Numbered from the stretch's first letter, positions 55,646-64,000 are shown. The stretch is 64,000 nt of DNA from Bacillota bacterium (GCA_017460805.1 JAFUAF010000047.1:50346-114345), one strand, 5' to 3'. Notes: generated by a model from the letters alone, not told the origin. Program-made: numbers and translations.

Positions 55646-57784
55646 ATGAAACAACTTGTAATAGCGGAAAAACCGTCCGTTGGCCGTGATATAGCGCGTG
55701 TGCTGAAATGCGACAAACGCGGCAACGGATTTTTATACAATGACGACTATGTGGTAAGTTGGGCGGTCGGCCACCTTGTGACCCTGTGGGAGCCCGAGGA
55801 CTACGATCCCGAGCTTAAAAAGTGGCGCAGAGAGTCTCTCCCCATCCTGCCCGACGAGCTGAAATTAAAGGCCATAGAAGCCACCAAAGACCAGCTTGAA
55901 ATACTTAAAAAACTGATAGACAGCGACAAAATAGACTCCCTTATCTGCGCGACCGATAGCGGGCGCGAGGGCGAGCTTATTTTCAGATATATATACGAGA
56001 TAACAAACTGCAAAAAGCCTTTCAAGCGCCTTTGGATAAGCAGTATGACAGACCAGGCAATAAATCAGGGCTTTGCGGGGCTGAAAGACGGCAGCGAATA
56101 CGACAAGCTGTACGATTCCGCCCGCTGCCGCTCCGAAGCCGACTGGCTTGTCGGCATGAACGCCTCCCGCGCTTTTACGCTGCGCTACAACGCACTTTTG
56201 AGCATAGGCAGGGTACAGACCCCCACACTTGCGATAATAGTTGCGCGCCAGCAGGAGATAGACGCTTTCGACTCGCGCGATTATTGGGAGCTTGAAGCCG
56301 ATTTCGGCACTTACAAAGGTCTGTGGTTTGACGAGAAAAACAACAACGATACAAAAATTTTTGAAAAAGAAAAAGCGGACGAAATAACCAAGCGCGTCAA
56401 AGGGCAAAACGGCATTGTAAGCCTTGTCGAGCAGGAAGAGAAAAAAATGCCGCCCCCGCTTTTGTACGACCTGACCGAGCTTCAGCGCGACTGCAACAGA
56501 AAATACGGTATGTCCGCACAGGAAACGCTGAATATTGCGCAGGACTTATACGAAAAACGCAAGCTGCTGACCTATCCGCGTACCGACAGCAGGCATCTTT
56601 CGGACGATATGATACCGCAGCTTTCGACAATAGCAAAAAAACTGGAGCAGATAGACGAATACAAGGATTTTGCCGCTTATGTAACAGGTCTGCCCAAGCT
56701 TCCCATAACAAAACGAATAGTGGACAACACCAAAATAAGCGACCACCACGCAATTATCCCCACAAACGGCAGACTTTATGTAAACGGTCTGAGCGACAAG
56801 GAGTTCAAGGTGTTTGACCTTGTTGTGCGCCGCTTTTTATCGGTGTTCTATCCGTATTATGTATATTCGACAACAAAAATCGTCACCGATGTGGGCGAGG
56901 ACAAATTTATCTCCCGCGGCACAACGGTCATTGACAACGGCTGGAAAGCCCTTGAAAAAGCCGACAAGGAGAAAAAGGGCAAAAAGGACACAGAAGTCGT
57001 GCTGCCCGATTTGAAACAGGGCGATATTTCTCCCGTAAAAGACGTAAAATCAACAAAGAAAAAGACCAAGCCGCCGCAGCCCTACAACGAAGCCACCCTG
57101 CTTTCCGCAATGGAAAATGCGGGCAAGTTTGTGGAGGACGAAGATCTGAAAGAGCAGCTTAAAGAGTCGGGGCTGGGAACACCCGCGACCCGTGCGGCAA
57201 TAATAGAGCGTCTTATCCATGTGGGCTATGTAAAGCGCGACAAAAAGGCGCTTGTACCCACAGAAAAAGCAATAAAGCTTATTGCGGTCTGTCCGCCGGA
57301 ACTTAAATCCGCCGAGACCACGGGCAAATGGGAAAAGGGGCTTTCTTCCATAGCAAAAGGCAAAATGGATCCCGAGCGCTTTATGGCAAGTATACGCCGA
57401 TATGTCTGCTTTTTGGTGGATAACGCCGAAAAAGCGCAGACAAACGTCCAGTTTGCCGCCGAGGGCTACGGCAAGGGCAAAAAACTTAAAATGCCCAAAA
57501 ACGGTCTTGGCATCTGCCCGCACTGCGGCGGTATAGTGCTTGAAAACAGCAAGGGCTATTACTGCAATAACTGGCGCAACGGCTGTAAATTCACTATTTG
57601 GAAAAATGCACTTGAAAGCCACGGCGTAGTTATCGACAAGGATTTTGTAACAGCGCTTTTAAAAGATAAAAAAATAGAGAATGTCAAACTTACCATGCCC
57701 GACACCAATCAGCCCGCAGAAGCAGATATAATGCTGAAAAACGATATGGGTGCGCTTGAAATGGGCACGGTCAGGCGAGAATAA
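55646..57784 (+). CDS. topB: DNA topoisomerase III (type IA)
   Basis: A 712-residue type IA topoisomerase that decatenates and relaxes single-strand-containing DNA. Toprim motifs LVIAEKPSVGRDIARVL and ATDSGREGEL (the second acidic position is Gly, as in a subset of topB enzymes). Catalytic Tyr in LLTYPRTDSRHL. C-terminal zinc ribbon (ICPHCGGIVLE...YYCNNW...GCKFTIW). Clear of mobile-element genes, so probably the chromosomal copy. 15 bp before the pyrB-like gene. Confidence 0.95.
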   Translation: MKQLVIAEKPSVGRDIARVLKCDKRGNGFLYNDDYVVSWAVGHLVTLWEPEDYDPELKKWRRESLPILPDELKLKAIEATKDQLEILKKLIDSDKIDSLICATDSGREGELIFRYIYEITNCKKPFKRLWISSMTDQAINQGFAGLKDGSEYDKLYDSARCRSEADWLVGMNASRAFTLRYNALLSIGRVQTPTLAIIVARQQEIDAFDSRDYWELEADFGTYKGLWFDEKNNNDTKIFEKEKADEITKRVKGQNGIVSLVEQEEKKMPPPLLYDLTELQRDCNRKYGMSAQETLNIAQDLYEKRKLLTYPRTDSRHLSDDMIPQLSTIAKKLEQIDEYKDFAAYVTGLPKLPITKRIVDNTKISDHHAIIPTNGRLYVNGLSDKEFKVFDLVVRRFLSVFYPYYVYSTTKIVTDVGEDKFISRGTTVIDNGWKALEKADKEKKGKKDTEVVLPDLKQGDISPVKDVKSTKKKTKPPQPYNEATLLSAMENAGKFVEDEDLKEQLKESGLGTPATRAAIIERLIHVGYVKRDKKALVPTEKAIKLIAVCPPELKSAETTGKWEKGLSSIAKGKMDPERFMASIRRYVCFLVDNAEKAQTNVQFAAEGYGKGKKLKMPKNGLGICPHCGGIVLENSKGYYCNNWRNGCKFTIWKNALESHGVVIDKDFVTALLKDKKIENVKLTMPDTNQPAEADIMLKNDMGALEMGTVRRE

Positions 57785-57799
57785 AAAAGGGGTGAATAC

Positions 57800-58732
57800 A
57801 TGAGTTTTTCACGAAAAGACTTTATCAGTCTTCAGGACATAACCAAAGACGAGATACATGACATACTTGAAACAGCCGAAACAATGAAATTTGTTCTCGG
57901 TCAGAAAAACAAAAAAACACCGTATCTTAACGGCAAATCCGTTATAATTCTGTTTTACGAGCGAAGTGTGCGCGCAAAGCTGAGCTATGAGCTTGCGGCG
58001 CAGTACCTTGGCGCAAACATAGTCGATATAACCGTACCCGGTGTTGAGGACAGGCACGAGAACATAAACGACATGGGCCGCACGATAGAGCAGATGGGCG
58101 GTGATTTTATCATCTGCCGCCACCCGATGGCGGGCAGTGCAAAACTGCTTGCGGAAAAGGTAAAAGCAGGCGTTCTGAACGCGGGCGACGGCATAAACGA
58201 GGACCCGTCGCAGGCGCTTTTGGACCTTATGACGATAAAACACATAAAAGGCGGTTTTGACGGCCTGAAAGTCACCATTGTAGGCGATGTTATGAACTCG
58301 CGTGTTGCGCGAAGCAATATATGGGGACTTTTAAAACTTGGCGTAAACGTCTGTGTTGTTGCCCCGCCGACCATGATACCCACGCATCTTGACAAATTCG
58401 GCGTTAAGGTATACTACAATTTAAAGGACGCAGCCAAAAACTCCGACGTTATAATGAGTCTGCGGTTGCAGGCCGAGGACAGCTACGGCAGCCGACTTGC
58501 AAGCTTTAACGAATACAAGGACTACTTTAAGGTAACGCCCGAAATACTCGATTATGCAAAGCCCGACTGCATCATCATGCACCCCGGTTCGCCCGACCGC
58601 CGTGTCGAAATAGACAGCGGCATTATAGACAGCGACCGCTGTATCACCGATGACCAGATAACAAACGGCGTTGCCATACGCATGGCGCTGCTGTACCTTT
58701 TATCCATGGGAAGGAGGGATATGGATGAGTGA
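57800..58732 (+). CDS. Aspartate carbamoyltransferase-like protein, divergent active site
   Basis: 310 residues with the full carbamoyltransferase fold of PyrB (GGFDGLKVTIVGDVMNSRVA then RSN; IIMHPG; NGVAIRMALLYLL). Key carbamoyl-phosphate and catalytic motifs are altered. STRTR becomes SVRAK (FYERSVRAKLSYELAA). The mobile-loop Ser/Lys are gone (VEDRHENINDMGRT). HPTQ becomes DPSQ (GINEDPSQALLD), removing the catalytic His. RxQxER becomes RLQAED, and HPGPxNRG becomes HPGSPDRRV. Conserved Arg in RHPMAG and SRVARSN remain. So it may be inactive or have changed specificity. It is operonic with topB and overlaps the pyrC-like gene. Confidence 0.85.
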   Translation: MSFSRKDFISLQDITKDEIHDILETAETMKFVLGQKNKKTPYLNGKSVIILFYERSVRAKLSYELAAQYLGANIVDITVPGVEDRHENINDMGRTIEQMGGDFIICRHPMAGSAKLLAEKVKAGVLNAGDGINEDPSQALLDLMTIKHIKGGFDGLKVTIVGDVMNSRVARSNIWGLLKLGVNVCVVAPPTMIPTHLDKFGVKVYYNLKDAAKNSDVIMSLRLQAEDSYGSRLASFNEYKDYFKVTPEILDYAKPDCIIMHPGSPDRRVEIDSGIIDSDRCITDDQITNGVAIRMALLYLLSMGRRDMDE

Positions 58733-60008
58733 GCTGCTTATAAAAAACGTAAGGATAGTTGCCGACGGATATAACGAAGACGAGGTATATCAGCTTCTTG
58801 TATCCGACCACAAGATATATAAAATAGACAAGGAAATAAAATCGGACACCGCGGAAGTCATTGACGGCAAAGGCTATCTGCTTATGCCGGGACTTATAGA
58901 TATGTCGTGCAAGCTGTGCGAAGCGGGTTTTGAGAACACTTCAAATATTATAACCGTAAGCCACAGCGCCGTTGAGGGCGGCTTTACAAGTCTTGTCTGT
59001 TCGCCCAAAACACAGCCCTGCATAGACACAAAATCCGTTGTGGAATACATTTCTTCCAAAGTAAAGACCTATTCCCCGATAAATTTCTATCTCTACGGCT
59101 CTATCACAAAAAACTGTGACGGCACGGAGATAGCGGAAATGGGCGAGATGATAAGCCGCGGCGTTATAGCGCTTTCCGACGGCGGCACAAGTATTCAGGA
59201 TGCAAGCATACTGCGCCATGTGCTGATGTACAGCAAGATGTTTGACATTCCCGTCGTTACCCGCTGCGCCGATAAAAATTTATGTAAAAACGGCTGTATA
59301 AACAAGGGCTACTACTCCACAAAACTGGGTCTTAACGGCTGTCCTTTGGAGGCGGAGGAAACTATCGTTGCACGCGACCTTATCCTTGCAAAATACGCAA
59401 ACGCAAGGATACACATTACAAAGGTAAGCACGGGCGGCTCGGTCTATCATCTGCGCGGCTCGCGCAAAAGGGGCATAAACGCCACTGCAGATACCTGCCC
59501 GCAGTATTTTACAAAATCCGAGTGTGAGGCAGACAACTACAACACGATAGCGAAAGTCGATCCGCCGCTTCGCACACAGGACGATATAGACCTTATTATC
59601 GAGGGTCTGCGTGACGGCACGATAGACGTTATCTCCTCGGGTCACACACCCGCCACCATCGACACCAAGGATATGGAGTTTGAAAACGCAAGCTACGGCA
59701 TTTCTTCACTTGAAACTGCATTAATGGTCACTTTTACCGCCCTTGTCAAAAACAACGATTTCACGCCTTTGGATATAGCCAAAAAGATGTCCGAAAACCC
59801 CGCCAAAATACTGGGTCTTAAAACAAAGGGCAAAATTGCGGTGGGCATGGATGCCGACCTGATAATCGTTGACGACAAAAATGCACATAAGATTAATGCG
59901 GCAAACTTTGTTTCAAGGGCAAAATATTCGCTCTATGACGGCGAGGAACTTTACGGCAAAACTCTTGTCACCATCTGCGGCGGCGAGATACTTAAAAAAT
60001 CCATTTAA
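58725..60008 (+). CDS. Dihydroorotase-like protein lacking metal ligands (pseudo-PyrC)
   Basis: 427 residues of the PyrC/amidohydrolase family by length and framework (LLMPGLIDM, GGFTSLVCSPKTQP, LGLNGCPLEAEETIVARDL, DPPLRTQDDIDLIIEGLRDG). The metal centre is lost. HVHxREPG becomes SCKLCEAG, HCED becomes RCAD, HxxHVST becomes HITKVST, PHH becomes PQY, and TDHAPH becomes SGHTPA. Inactive pseudo-DHOases are known as structural partners of ATCase in some bacteria. Here its ATCase-like partner is also altered. ATG 58725 has GGAGGG upstream, inside the pyrB-like gene. Confidence 0.87.
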   Translation: MSELLIKNVRIVADGYNEDEVYQLLVSDHKIYKIDKEIKSDTAEVIDGKGYLLMPGLIDMSCKLCEAGFENTSNIITVSHSAVEGGFTSLVCSPKTQPCIDTKSVVEYISSKVKTYSPINFYLYGSITKNCDGTEIAEMGEMISRGVIALSDGGTSIQDASILRHVLMYSKMFDIPVVTRCADKNLCKNGCINKGYYSTKLGLNGCPLEAEETIVARDLILAKYANARIHITKVSTGGSVYHLRGSRKRGINATADTCPQYFTKSECEADNYNTIAKVDPPLRTQDDIDLIIEGLRDGTIDVISSGHTPATIDTKDMEFENASYGISSLETALMVTFTALVKNNDFTPLDIAKKMSENPAKILGLKTKGKIAVGMDADLIIVDDKNAHKINAANFVSRAKYSLYDGEELYGKTLVTICGGEILKKSI

Positions 60009-60090
60009 ACTGCCTGTATGTTCCGATAGACAAAACATATTTTTAATGATAAAATAAAATAAAATAAAAAACACAAAAGGAGAAATCAAA

Positions 60091-60678
60091 ATGAAAAAAT
60101 TAGCAGCAGCTTTACTTGCCGTTGCCGCTATGGCTGTGCCCGCAATGGCAGATACGGAAGTGAATGTAAATGTAAACGGCGTTGATGTGCCCCAGAAAGG
60201 CGTTATACTTGAAAGCCGCACAATGGTGCCCGTAAGAGGTGTGACCGAACAGCTTGGCTTTACAGTTGACTGGGATGCCGACACAAAGACAGCGACTTTC
60301 ACACGCGACATTATCGTTATCAAAATGACCTCAGGCGAAAAGTCCTTCTATGTAAACGACATACCTTTTACACCCGATGTGCCCCAGGCGATAATAAACG
60401 ACCGCTTTATGCTTCCTCTGCGTGCAATGTGCGAAAGCGTAGGCGCGGAAGTTGACTGGGATGCCGATACAAAGACGGCAAGCATCAGCACAAAGTCGCT
60501 TTCCATGCCCGATCTTTCAAACACTTCTCTTCCGACCGAAAAGAAAGAAGATGACGGCGACAACACAGGCGCAAGCACCGATATCGGCACAAAGATAGAA
60601 ACGGGCATCCCCGGCATTTCGATTGAGATAATCGATCCGTCCGAGGCTCCCGACAACATAACCGATATAGAGATTTAA
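60091..60678 (+). CDS. Small secreted stalk-domain protein
   Basis: 195 residues. Signal peptide MKKLAAALLAVAAMAVPAMA, then one stalk domain (ESRTMVPVRGVTEQLGFTVD, then WDADTKTATF; NDRFMLPLRAMCESVGAEVD, then WDADTKTASI). The tail is disordered, Asp/Thr/Ser-rich. AAAGGAG lies upstream. Closest window relative is 20423-20893. Own terminator. Confidence 0.85.
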   Translation: MKKLAAALLAVAAMAVPAMADTEVNVNVNGVDVPQKGVILESRTMVPVRGVTEQLGFTVDWDADTKTATFTRDIIVIKMTSGEKSFYVNDIPFTPDVPQAIINDRFMLPLRAMCESVGAEVDWDADTKTASISTKSLSMPDLSNTSLPTEKKEDDGDNTGASTDIGTKIETGIPGISIEIIDPSEAPDNITDIEI

Positions 60679-60683
60679 AAAGA

Positions 60684-60713
60684 ACCCCGCATCGGAACAG
60701 GTGCGGGGTTTTT
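60684..60713 (+). terminator. Terminator after the stalk-domain gene
   Basis: AACCCCGCA-TCGGAACAG-TGCGGGGTT followed by TTTAC; 6 bp beyond the stop. Confidence 0.9.
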
Positions 60714-60729
60714 ACACAAAAAGAATATA

Positions 60730-60921
60730 ACTATTTTACTTTTCGACACAAAAAACATTGTTGTGACATAAAGATATCAATTTGGACGCATTTCGCCGTA
60801 AAATCACTCGAAAACGCTCGTTTTAACCGCTAATAAGTCGAGCTGAAATGCTGGAAATCTTCAATGGTTTATTATACAATTAGTGTATAAATAAATTAGA
60901 CTATTTGGAGAAAGTATTAAC
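60730..60921. other. Spacer with a relic of the repeat edge
   Basis: TTTTACTTTTCGACACAAAAA (60734-60754) resembles the edge of repeat elements A and B (TTTTACTTTTCGATGCAAAAA), with two base differences. The rest is AT-rich and includes a small palindrome TATACAATTAGTGTATA (60874-60890) just before the next gene, a possible promoter/operator area. Confidence 0.45.
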
Positions 60922-61194
60922 ATGAAAACACTCGACACACATTCACAAACAATAATCATTGACGGCAAAAAACATGTTCTTGTCCACTATCTGACAGAAA
61001 CAAAAGGCATATTTGGTCTTGGCGTGCGCCTTGATGCCGAATATACCGAAGATAATAACTTTACAAAAAGTTATGCTTTTGCACATCGGATTTTTGAGAC
61101 AATGTACAAAGAAGCCGTACTGCCGCTGAATTTTTATTCTGTACTTGATGATATGTATATACCCGAAGAGACTGCCGCCGCGCTTGAAAAATAG
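60922..61194 (+). CDS. Small protein, DUF6514-like
   Basis: 90 residues, soluble. The order HVLVHYLTETKGIFGLGVRL and then FETMYKEAVLPLNFYSVLDD resembles the DUF6514 family of Clostridia; the identification is tentative. GGAG lies 12-13 nt before ATG. Function unknown. Confidence 0.65.
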   Translation: MKTLDTHSQTIIIDGKKHVLVHYLTETKGIFGLGVRLDAEYTEDNNFTKSYAFAHRIFETMYKEAVLPLNFYSVLDDMYIPEETAAALEK

Positions 61195-61239
61195 CAAGCG
61201 TTATGCGGTCGTTCCTCTGCTGTTCCATTAAAGATCATC

Positions 61240-62445
61240 TCATTTTTTTGCGGGAAGATCGATCTCATCAGTCAAAGCCTTTTGCATAATATATGCCGCA
61301 TCGCTTGCGGTAATAACATTGTCGGTGTCCGCATCGACATATTTCAGCCAATCGGAACTCTTTTCCTCAATAGGCAGCACAAACGAGTCCAGCAGTGTCT
61401 TTTGCAGTACAAAAGCCGCATCGCTTGCGGTAATTTGCTTATCGCCGTCTGCATCACCGTAAACAAGTTTGTCCGCAGCAGGAAAAGTATCATATTTATA
61501 ACCATTGTCCGCAGCCCAATTTTGCGCATAGCTGTTTTCTTCAACATAAAAAACCAATTTTTCTTTATCGCAGTCTGCAAAGGCTTCATTGCTTATCCAT
61601 TTTACCCCACCATAAACGGTCACACTTTCTAAGTTTTTACATCCGTTAAATGAAAATCCCGATATTACCGTAACGCTTTGGGGTATCTTTATACTTTTCA
61701 GCGATGTACAGCAGGAGAATGTGTCACCTTTGATCGTACTTATACCCTCGGGAATATCAATATCCGTCAGGTTCTCACATTTATAAAATGCTGATTCATC
61801 AATATTTGTTATCCCCGACGGAAGATCTATACTTGCCAATGAGGAACACTTGGCAAATGCGTATTGACCGATCTCTGTCACGCTGTCGGGTATGCTTACA
61901 CTTGTCAGAGCGGTACAGCCGAAAAAAACATAGCCATCCAACGATGATATCCCCTCGGGTAATTCAATGCTTTTAAGACTTGTGCAGTCTTGAAATGCAC
62001 CACTGTCGATCACAGTCACTCCCGACGGTATATTTATGCTTTCCAAGCTTACACAATCGGCAAAAGCGTCGCAGTCTATTTTTGTTAAGCCGCTTGGAAG
62101 ATGTACATCCGTAAGACTTCTGCATTTCATAAATGCAGCTATATTGATGGTTTTCAGACTTTCGGGAAGACTTACGCTTTTTAAATTTTTACATCCCTCA
62201 AATACATAACCGCCCACAGCGGTCACGCCATCGGGAATAACAACGCTTGTAACCGTAGTATCTGCACCGCTTACCTCGTTATTGACCAGATAAATATTTC
62301 CCCCCTCTGCCTCGACTATCGTATCGTAGTATATTGTTTTGTAACCCACTTCAATAGTCCGTATCTCGCCCGCAGATATCGGCTGAACCGACAATAAAAG
62401 CATTGACACCGCAATTCCCGCCGCAGCGATTTTTTTGAGTAACAT
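61240..62445 (-). CDS. Secreted leucine-rich-repeat (BspA-like) protein with dockerin
   Basis: A 401-residue exported protein from ATG 62445 (GAGGAGGAG upstream). Signal peptide 1-25. About ten BspA-type LRRs of about 23 residues (for example CKNLKSVSLPESLKTINIAA and CTSLKSIELPEGISSLDGYV). The C-terminal type I dockerin has two calcium loops (GDADGDKQITASDAAFVLQK and VDADTDNVITASDAAYIMQK). LRR proteins of this type bind host or polysaccharide surfaces. The dockerin could attach it to the cohesin-like SLH protein at 18014. Confidence 0.85.
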   Translation of the reverse strand: MLLKKIAAAGIAVSMLLLSVQPISAGEIRTIEVGYKTIYYDTIVEAEGGNIYLVNNEVSGADTTVTSVVIPDGVTAVGGYVFEGCKNLKSVSLPESLKTINIAAFMKCRSLTDVHLPSGLTKIDCDAFADCVSLESINIPSGVTVIDSGAFQDCTSLKSIELPEGISSLDGYVFFGCTALTSVSIPDSVTEIGQYAFAKCSSLASIDLPSGITNIDESAFYKCENLTDIDIPEGISTIKGDTFSCCTSLKSIKIPQSVTVISGFSFNGCKNLESVTVYGGVKWISNEAFADCDKEKLVFYVEENSYAQNWAADNGYKYDTFPAADKLVYGDADGDKQITASDAAFVLQKTLLDSFVLPIEEKSSDWLKYVDADTDNVITASDAAYIMQKALTDEIDLPAKK

Positions 62446-62899
62446 AATGACTCCTCCTCTGTTATATAAGTATTTCTTGTTAAACTTGAAAATGCTTCTT
62501 AAAATTGCTTTTAACAGAACGAAGCGGAAATTTTCGAGAATATGGAAACCGTCCGAAAGCACAGCTGAAATGCTATTTTGAGCAAGATTGGCACATCTAT
62601 CGAAAAATTTATCAAGTTATGTAAAGAATGATTTTTAAAAAGTCCCCTTAAATAATTTGCCGTTTATATCATTAGATGACACTAAACGCTTTTAATAATT
62701 CTGCTTTATATTTTAATTGTAGCACATAATCTGAACTTGTCAATATTACTTGACACGTTTTCTTCGTTAGATTTTAGGGATGAACTGTGATGCGTGTAAA
62801 CTTCCTGACCATCATATATACAACGAAGCAAAAAACATTTTTTATATCTGCAAAATATTTCATTATTGTTACATATATATTATTTTATTGTGACTTACA
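62446..62899. other. AT-rich spacer, no gene seen
   Basis: Divergent intergenic DNA between the LRR-dockerin gene and the membrane protein. No reading frame with a ribosome site, and no clear promoter for the LRR gene, could be supported. Confidence 0.5.
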
Positions 62900-62928
62900 T
62901 TGACATTTTGTAAACAATGCTATATAAT
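62900..62928 (+). promoter_or_regulatory. Perfect consensus promoter of the membrane protein gene
   Basis: TTGACA (62900-62905), 17 nt, TATAAT (62923-62928), 36 bp before ATG 62965. Confidence 0.85.
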
Positions 62929-62964
62929 AGGCTTTGATTAAATTTAATAAAAGGAGTGGGAAGC

Positions 62965-63459
62965 ATGAATCCAACAAAAACTATTAAGGTTCTTGCTATA
63001 ATTGCACTTGTATTCGGTATACTCGGCCTTATCGGCAGCGTTTTAGCTGTCTTAGGCGGTGGTGCAGTTACAGCAGTAAGCCAAAATGAGGAAATTATGT
63101 CTCAGATTGCAAACGATGAGGATGTTTCAGCCAGTCTTAGCGAATTAAACAACGCTATAGGTCAGGATGTCAGTGCCGAAGAAGCAACAGCAGGTGCCGG
63201 CGTATTGTTTATGGCAGCAGGTATCATAGGCATTATCTCTTCTATCTTCGGTATCCTTGAGGGCGTATTTGGTCTTAAGGCTGCTAAGGGTGATGTATCG
63301 GGCGCAAGCAAAGCTTTCGTTATCGGTATCATTGAGATCGTTATCGCTGTTATCGGCGTATTTGCAGGCGCAGGCCTTGTAAGCGCCATAATCAACATTG
63401 CAATCGCAGCTCTTTACACATACTGCGCAAAGCAGATCAAAGACGGTGCTGCAGAATAA
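62965..63459 (+). CDS. Four-helix membrane protein of unknown function
   Basis: 164 residues, Gly/Ala/Ile-rich, about four membrane helices (residues ~8-30, 75-100, 113-135, 137-155) in a DUF4064-like layout, with an acidic extracellular loop (QNEEIMSQIANDEDVSASLS). ATG 62965 has GGAG 8 nt upstream. The perfect promoter and terminator suggest strong expression as a single gene. Confidence 0.75.
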   Translation: MNPTKTIKVLAIIALVFGILGLIGSVLAVLGGGAVTAVSQNEEIMSQIANDEDVSASLSELNNAIGQDVSAEEATAGAGVLFMAAGIIGIISSIFGILEGVFGLKAAKGDVSGASKAFVIGIIEIVIAVIGVFAGAGLVSAIINIAIAALYTYCAKQIKDGAAE

Positions 63460-63471
63460 TTCAAATCTAAA

Positions 63472-63500
63472 AAAAACAGCTGTTCACGCGGCTGTTTTTT
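63472..63500 (+). terminator. Terminator of the membrane protein gene
   Basis: AAACAGC-TGTTCACGCG-GCTGTTT followed by TTTT. Confidence 0.85.
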
Positions 63501-63530
63501 TATGTCCCGGCATTATTTAAAATAATATAC

Positions 63531-63560
63531 AAAAAAAATCACACCGTAAAGTGTGATTTT
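63531..63560. terminator. Terminator of the 5S-tRNA operon
   Basis: AAAAATCACAC-CGTAAA-GTGTGATTTTT. On the minus strand it lies just after tRNA-Asp and is followed by T's. It is symmetric and can act both ways. Confidence 0.85.
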
Positions 63561-63566
63561 TTTAAG

Positions 63567-63640
63567 CGACTCGGAAGGGGCTCGAACCCTCGACCTCTGG
63601 CGTGACAGGCCAGCGCTCTAACCAGCTGAGCTACCGAGCC
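63567..63640 (-). tRNA. tRNA-Asp (GTC)
   Basis: Acceptor GGCTCGG/CCGAGTC. Anticodon stem CTGGC/GCCAG, loop CTGTCAC, anticodon GTC. T-arm GAGGGTTCGAGCCCCTT. CCA not encoded. Confidence 0.95.
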
Positions 63641-63674
63641 AAATTTTTATATATGGAAAGGATGGTATGAAAAG

Positions 63675-63748
63675 TGGTCCCTCTGGGACTCGAACCCAGG
63701 ACCGTCCGGTTATGAGCCGGATGCTCTAACCAACTGAGCTAAAGGACC
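63675..63748 (-). tRNA. tRNA with CAT anticodon (Ile2 or elongator Met)
   Basis: Anticodon stem TCCGG/CCGGA, loop CTCATAA, anticodon CAT. The body GGTCCTTTAGCTCAGTTGG is closer to the tRNA-Ile2 (lysidine) type than to B. subtilis elongator Met. The identity cannot be decided by anticodon alone. Confidence 0.9.
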
Positions 63749-63776
63749 ATGTTTATAAACATGGATAATTGTAAAA

Positions 63777-63849
63777 AGCCGATGAACGGACTCGAACCGT
63801 TAACCTGCTGATTACAAGTCAGCTGCTCTGCCAATTGAGCCACATCGGC
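63777..63849 (-). tRNA. tRNA-Thr (TGT)
   Basis: Acceptor GCCGATG/CATCGGC. Anticodon stem GCTGA/TCAGC, loop CTTGTAA, anticodon TGT. First tRNA after 5S. Confidence 0.95.
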
Positions 63850-63862
63850 ATATTGTTAATTG

Positions 63863-63980
63863 ATCCGGCAGCCACCTACTTTCCCAGGCAGTCTCCCGCC
63901 AAGTATCATCGGCCGCTTGGGTCTTAACCGTCGTGTTCGGTATGGGAACGGGTGTGTCCCCCAAGCGTATCGCCACCGGA
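63863..63980 (-). rRNA. rrf: 5S ribosomal RNA
   Basis: About 118 nt on the minus strand beginning TCCGGTGGCGATACGCTTGG, with the conserved CCCGTTCCCATACCGAACAC and GGGAGACTGCCTGGGAAAGT blocks. End of an rRNA operon whose 16S/23S lie beyond the window. Confidence 0.96.
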
Positions 63981-64000
63981 AGTGTTTTATTCTTTTGAAC

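Noticed and set aside
57800..60008. Ordinary pyrimidine biosynthesis genes pyrB and pyrC
   Set aside because: Fold and order fit, but catalytic motifs are missing in both, so the standard names are not assigned.

Overview
The window is typical of a low-to-mid GC Firmicute of class Clostridia, probably a gut anaerobe. The evidence is the S10-spc ribosomal operon carrying a KOW-domain protein between map and infA, zinc-type S14 and L36, consensus TTGACA/TATAAT promoters, AGGAGG ribosome binding sites, tRNA genes without encoded CCA, and many secreted proteins with stalk domains (copper-amine-oxidase N-terminal-like), S-layer homology (SLH) domains and dockerins. No prophage, transposase or CRISPR array was seen. 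Most genes, the rRNA/tRNA operon and the ribosomal operon lie on the minus strand, so the replication fork probably runs right to left.

Layout. 0-2 kb: methionine ABC importer metN-metI-metQ. 2-8 kb: two tandem secreted/membrane-anchored paralogues, a metallophosphoesterase, a stalk-domain protein and a small membrane protein. 8.0-8.7 kb: a tiny hydrophobic peptide gene with a convergent consensus promoter (candidate type I toxin-antitoxin), then four 69-bp tandem repeats. 8.7-15 kb: lepA, a large secreted IdeS-like cysteine protease with beta-helix and dockerin, and a DUF362 protein. 15.4-16.9 kb: an HPr-kinase-like / PqqD-like / S26-peptidase-like trio and tRNA-Arg. 17-22 kb: an EamA transporter, an SLH-anchored cohesin-like protein, a stalk protein and murG. 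22-29 kb: DUF1292, a foldase, Nudix, ispF and purine genes purD, purN, purM, with two small membrane proteins between them. 29-36 kb: a large stalk-domain surface protein with strong promoters, a structured small-RNA candidate, a fumarase beta subunit, a guanine deaminase, murC and an Ig-like protein. 36.0-36.2 kb: a cluster of DnaA boxes. 36.4-49.5 kb: the S10-spc operon from rpsJ to rpmJ, closed by a terminator directly after rpmJ. 49.7-52 kb: two type II toxin-antitoxin modules around a stalk protein. 52-55.6 kb: DUF951, mscS, yfcE, an HEXXH protease and degV. 55.6-60 kb (+): topB and a pyrB-like/pyrC-like pair. 60-63.5 kb: a stalk protein, a small protein, a leucine-rich-repeat dockerin protein and a four-helix membrane protein. 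63.5-64 kb: tRNA-Asp, tRNA-Met/Ile2, tRNA-Thr and 5S rRNA.

Most unusual items. (1) The pyrB-pyrC pair has lost most catalytic residues in BOTH proteins, so it is unlikely to be a normal pyrimidine pathway pair. (2) The 8.1-kb peptide gene has a toxin-like peptide, an mRNA 5'-3' complementarity, and an antisense promoter that shares a bidirectional terminator. (3) A cohesin-like SLH protein and two dockerin proteins, one of them an IdeS-like protease, suggest a small non-cellulolytic surface assembly. (4) The orphan kinase/PqqD/peptidase trio resembles peptide-modification (RiPP) machinery without a visible precursor. (5) The DnaA-box cluster is away from any dnaA gene.
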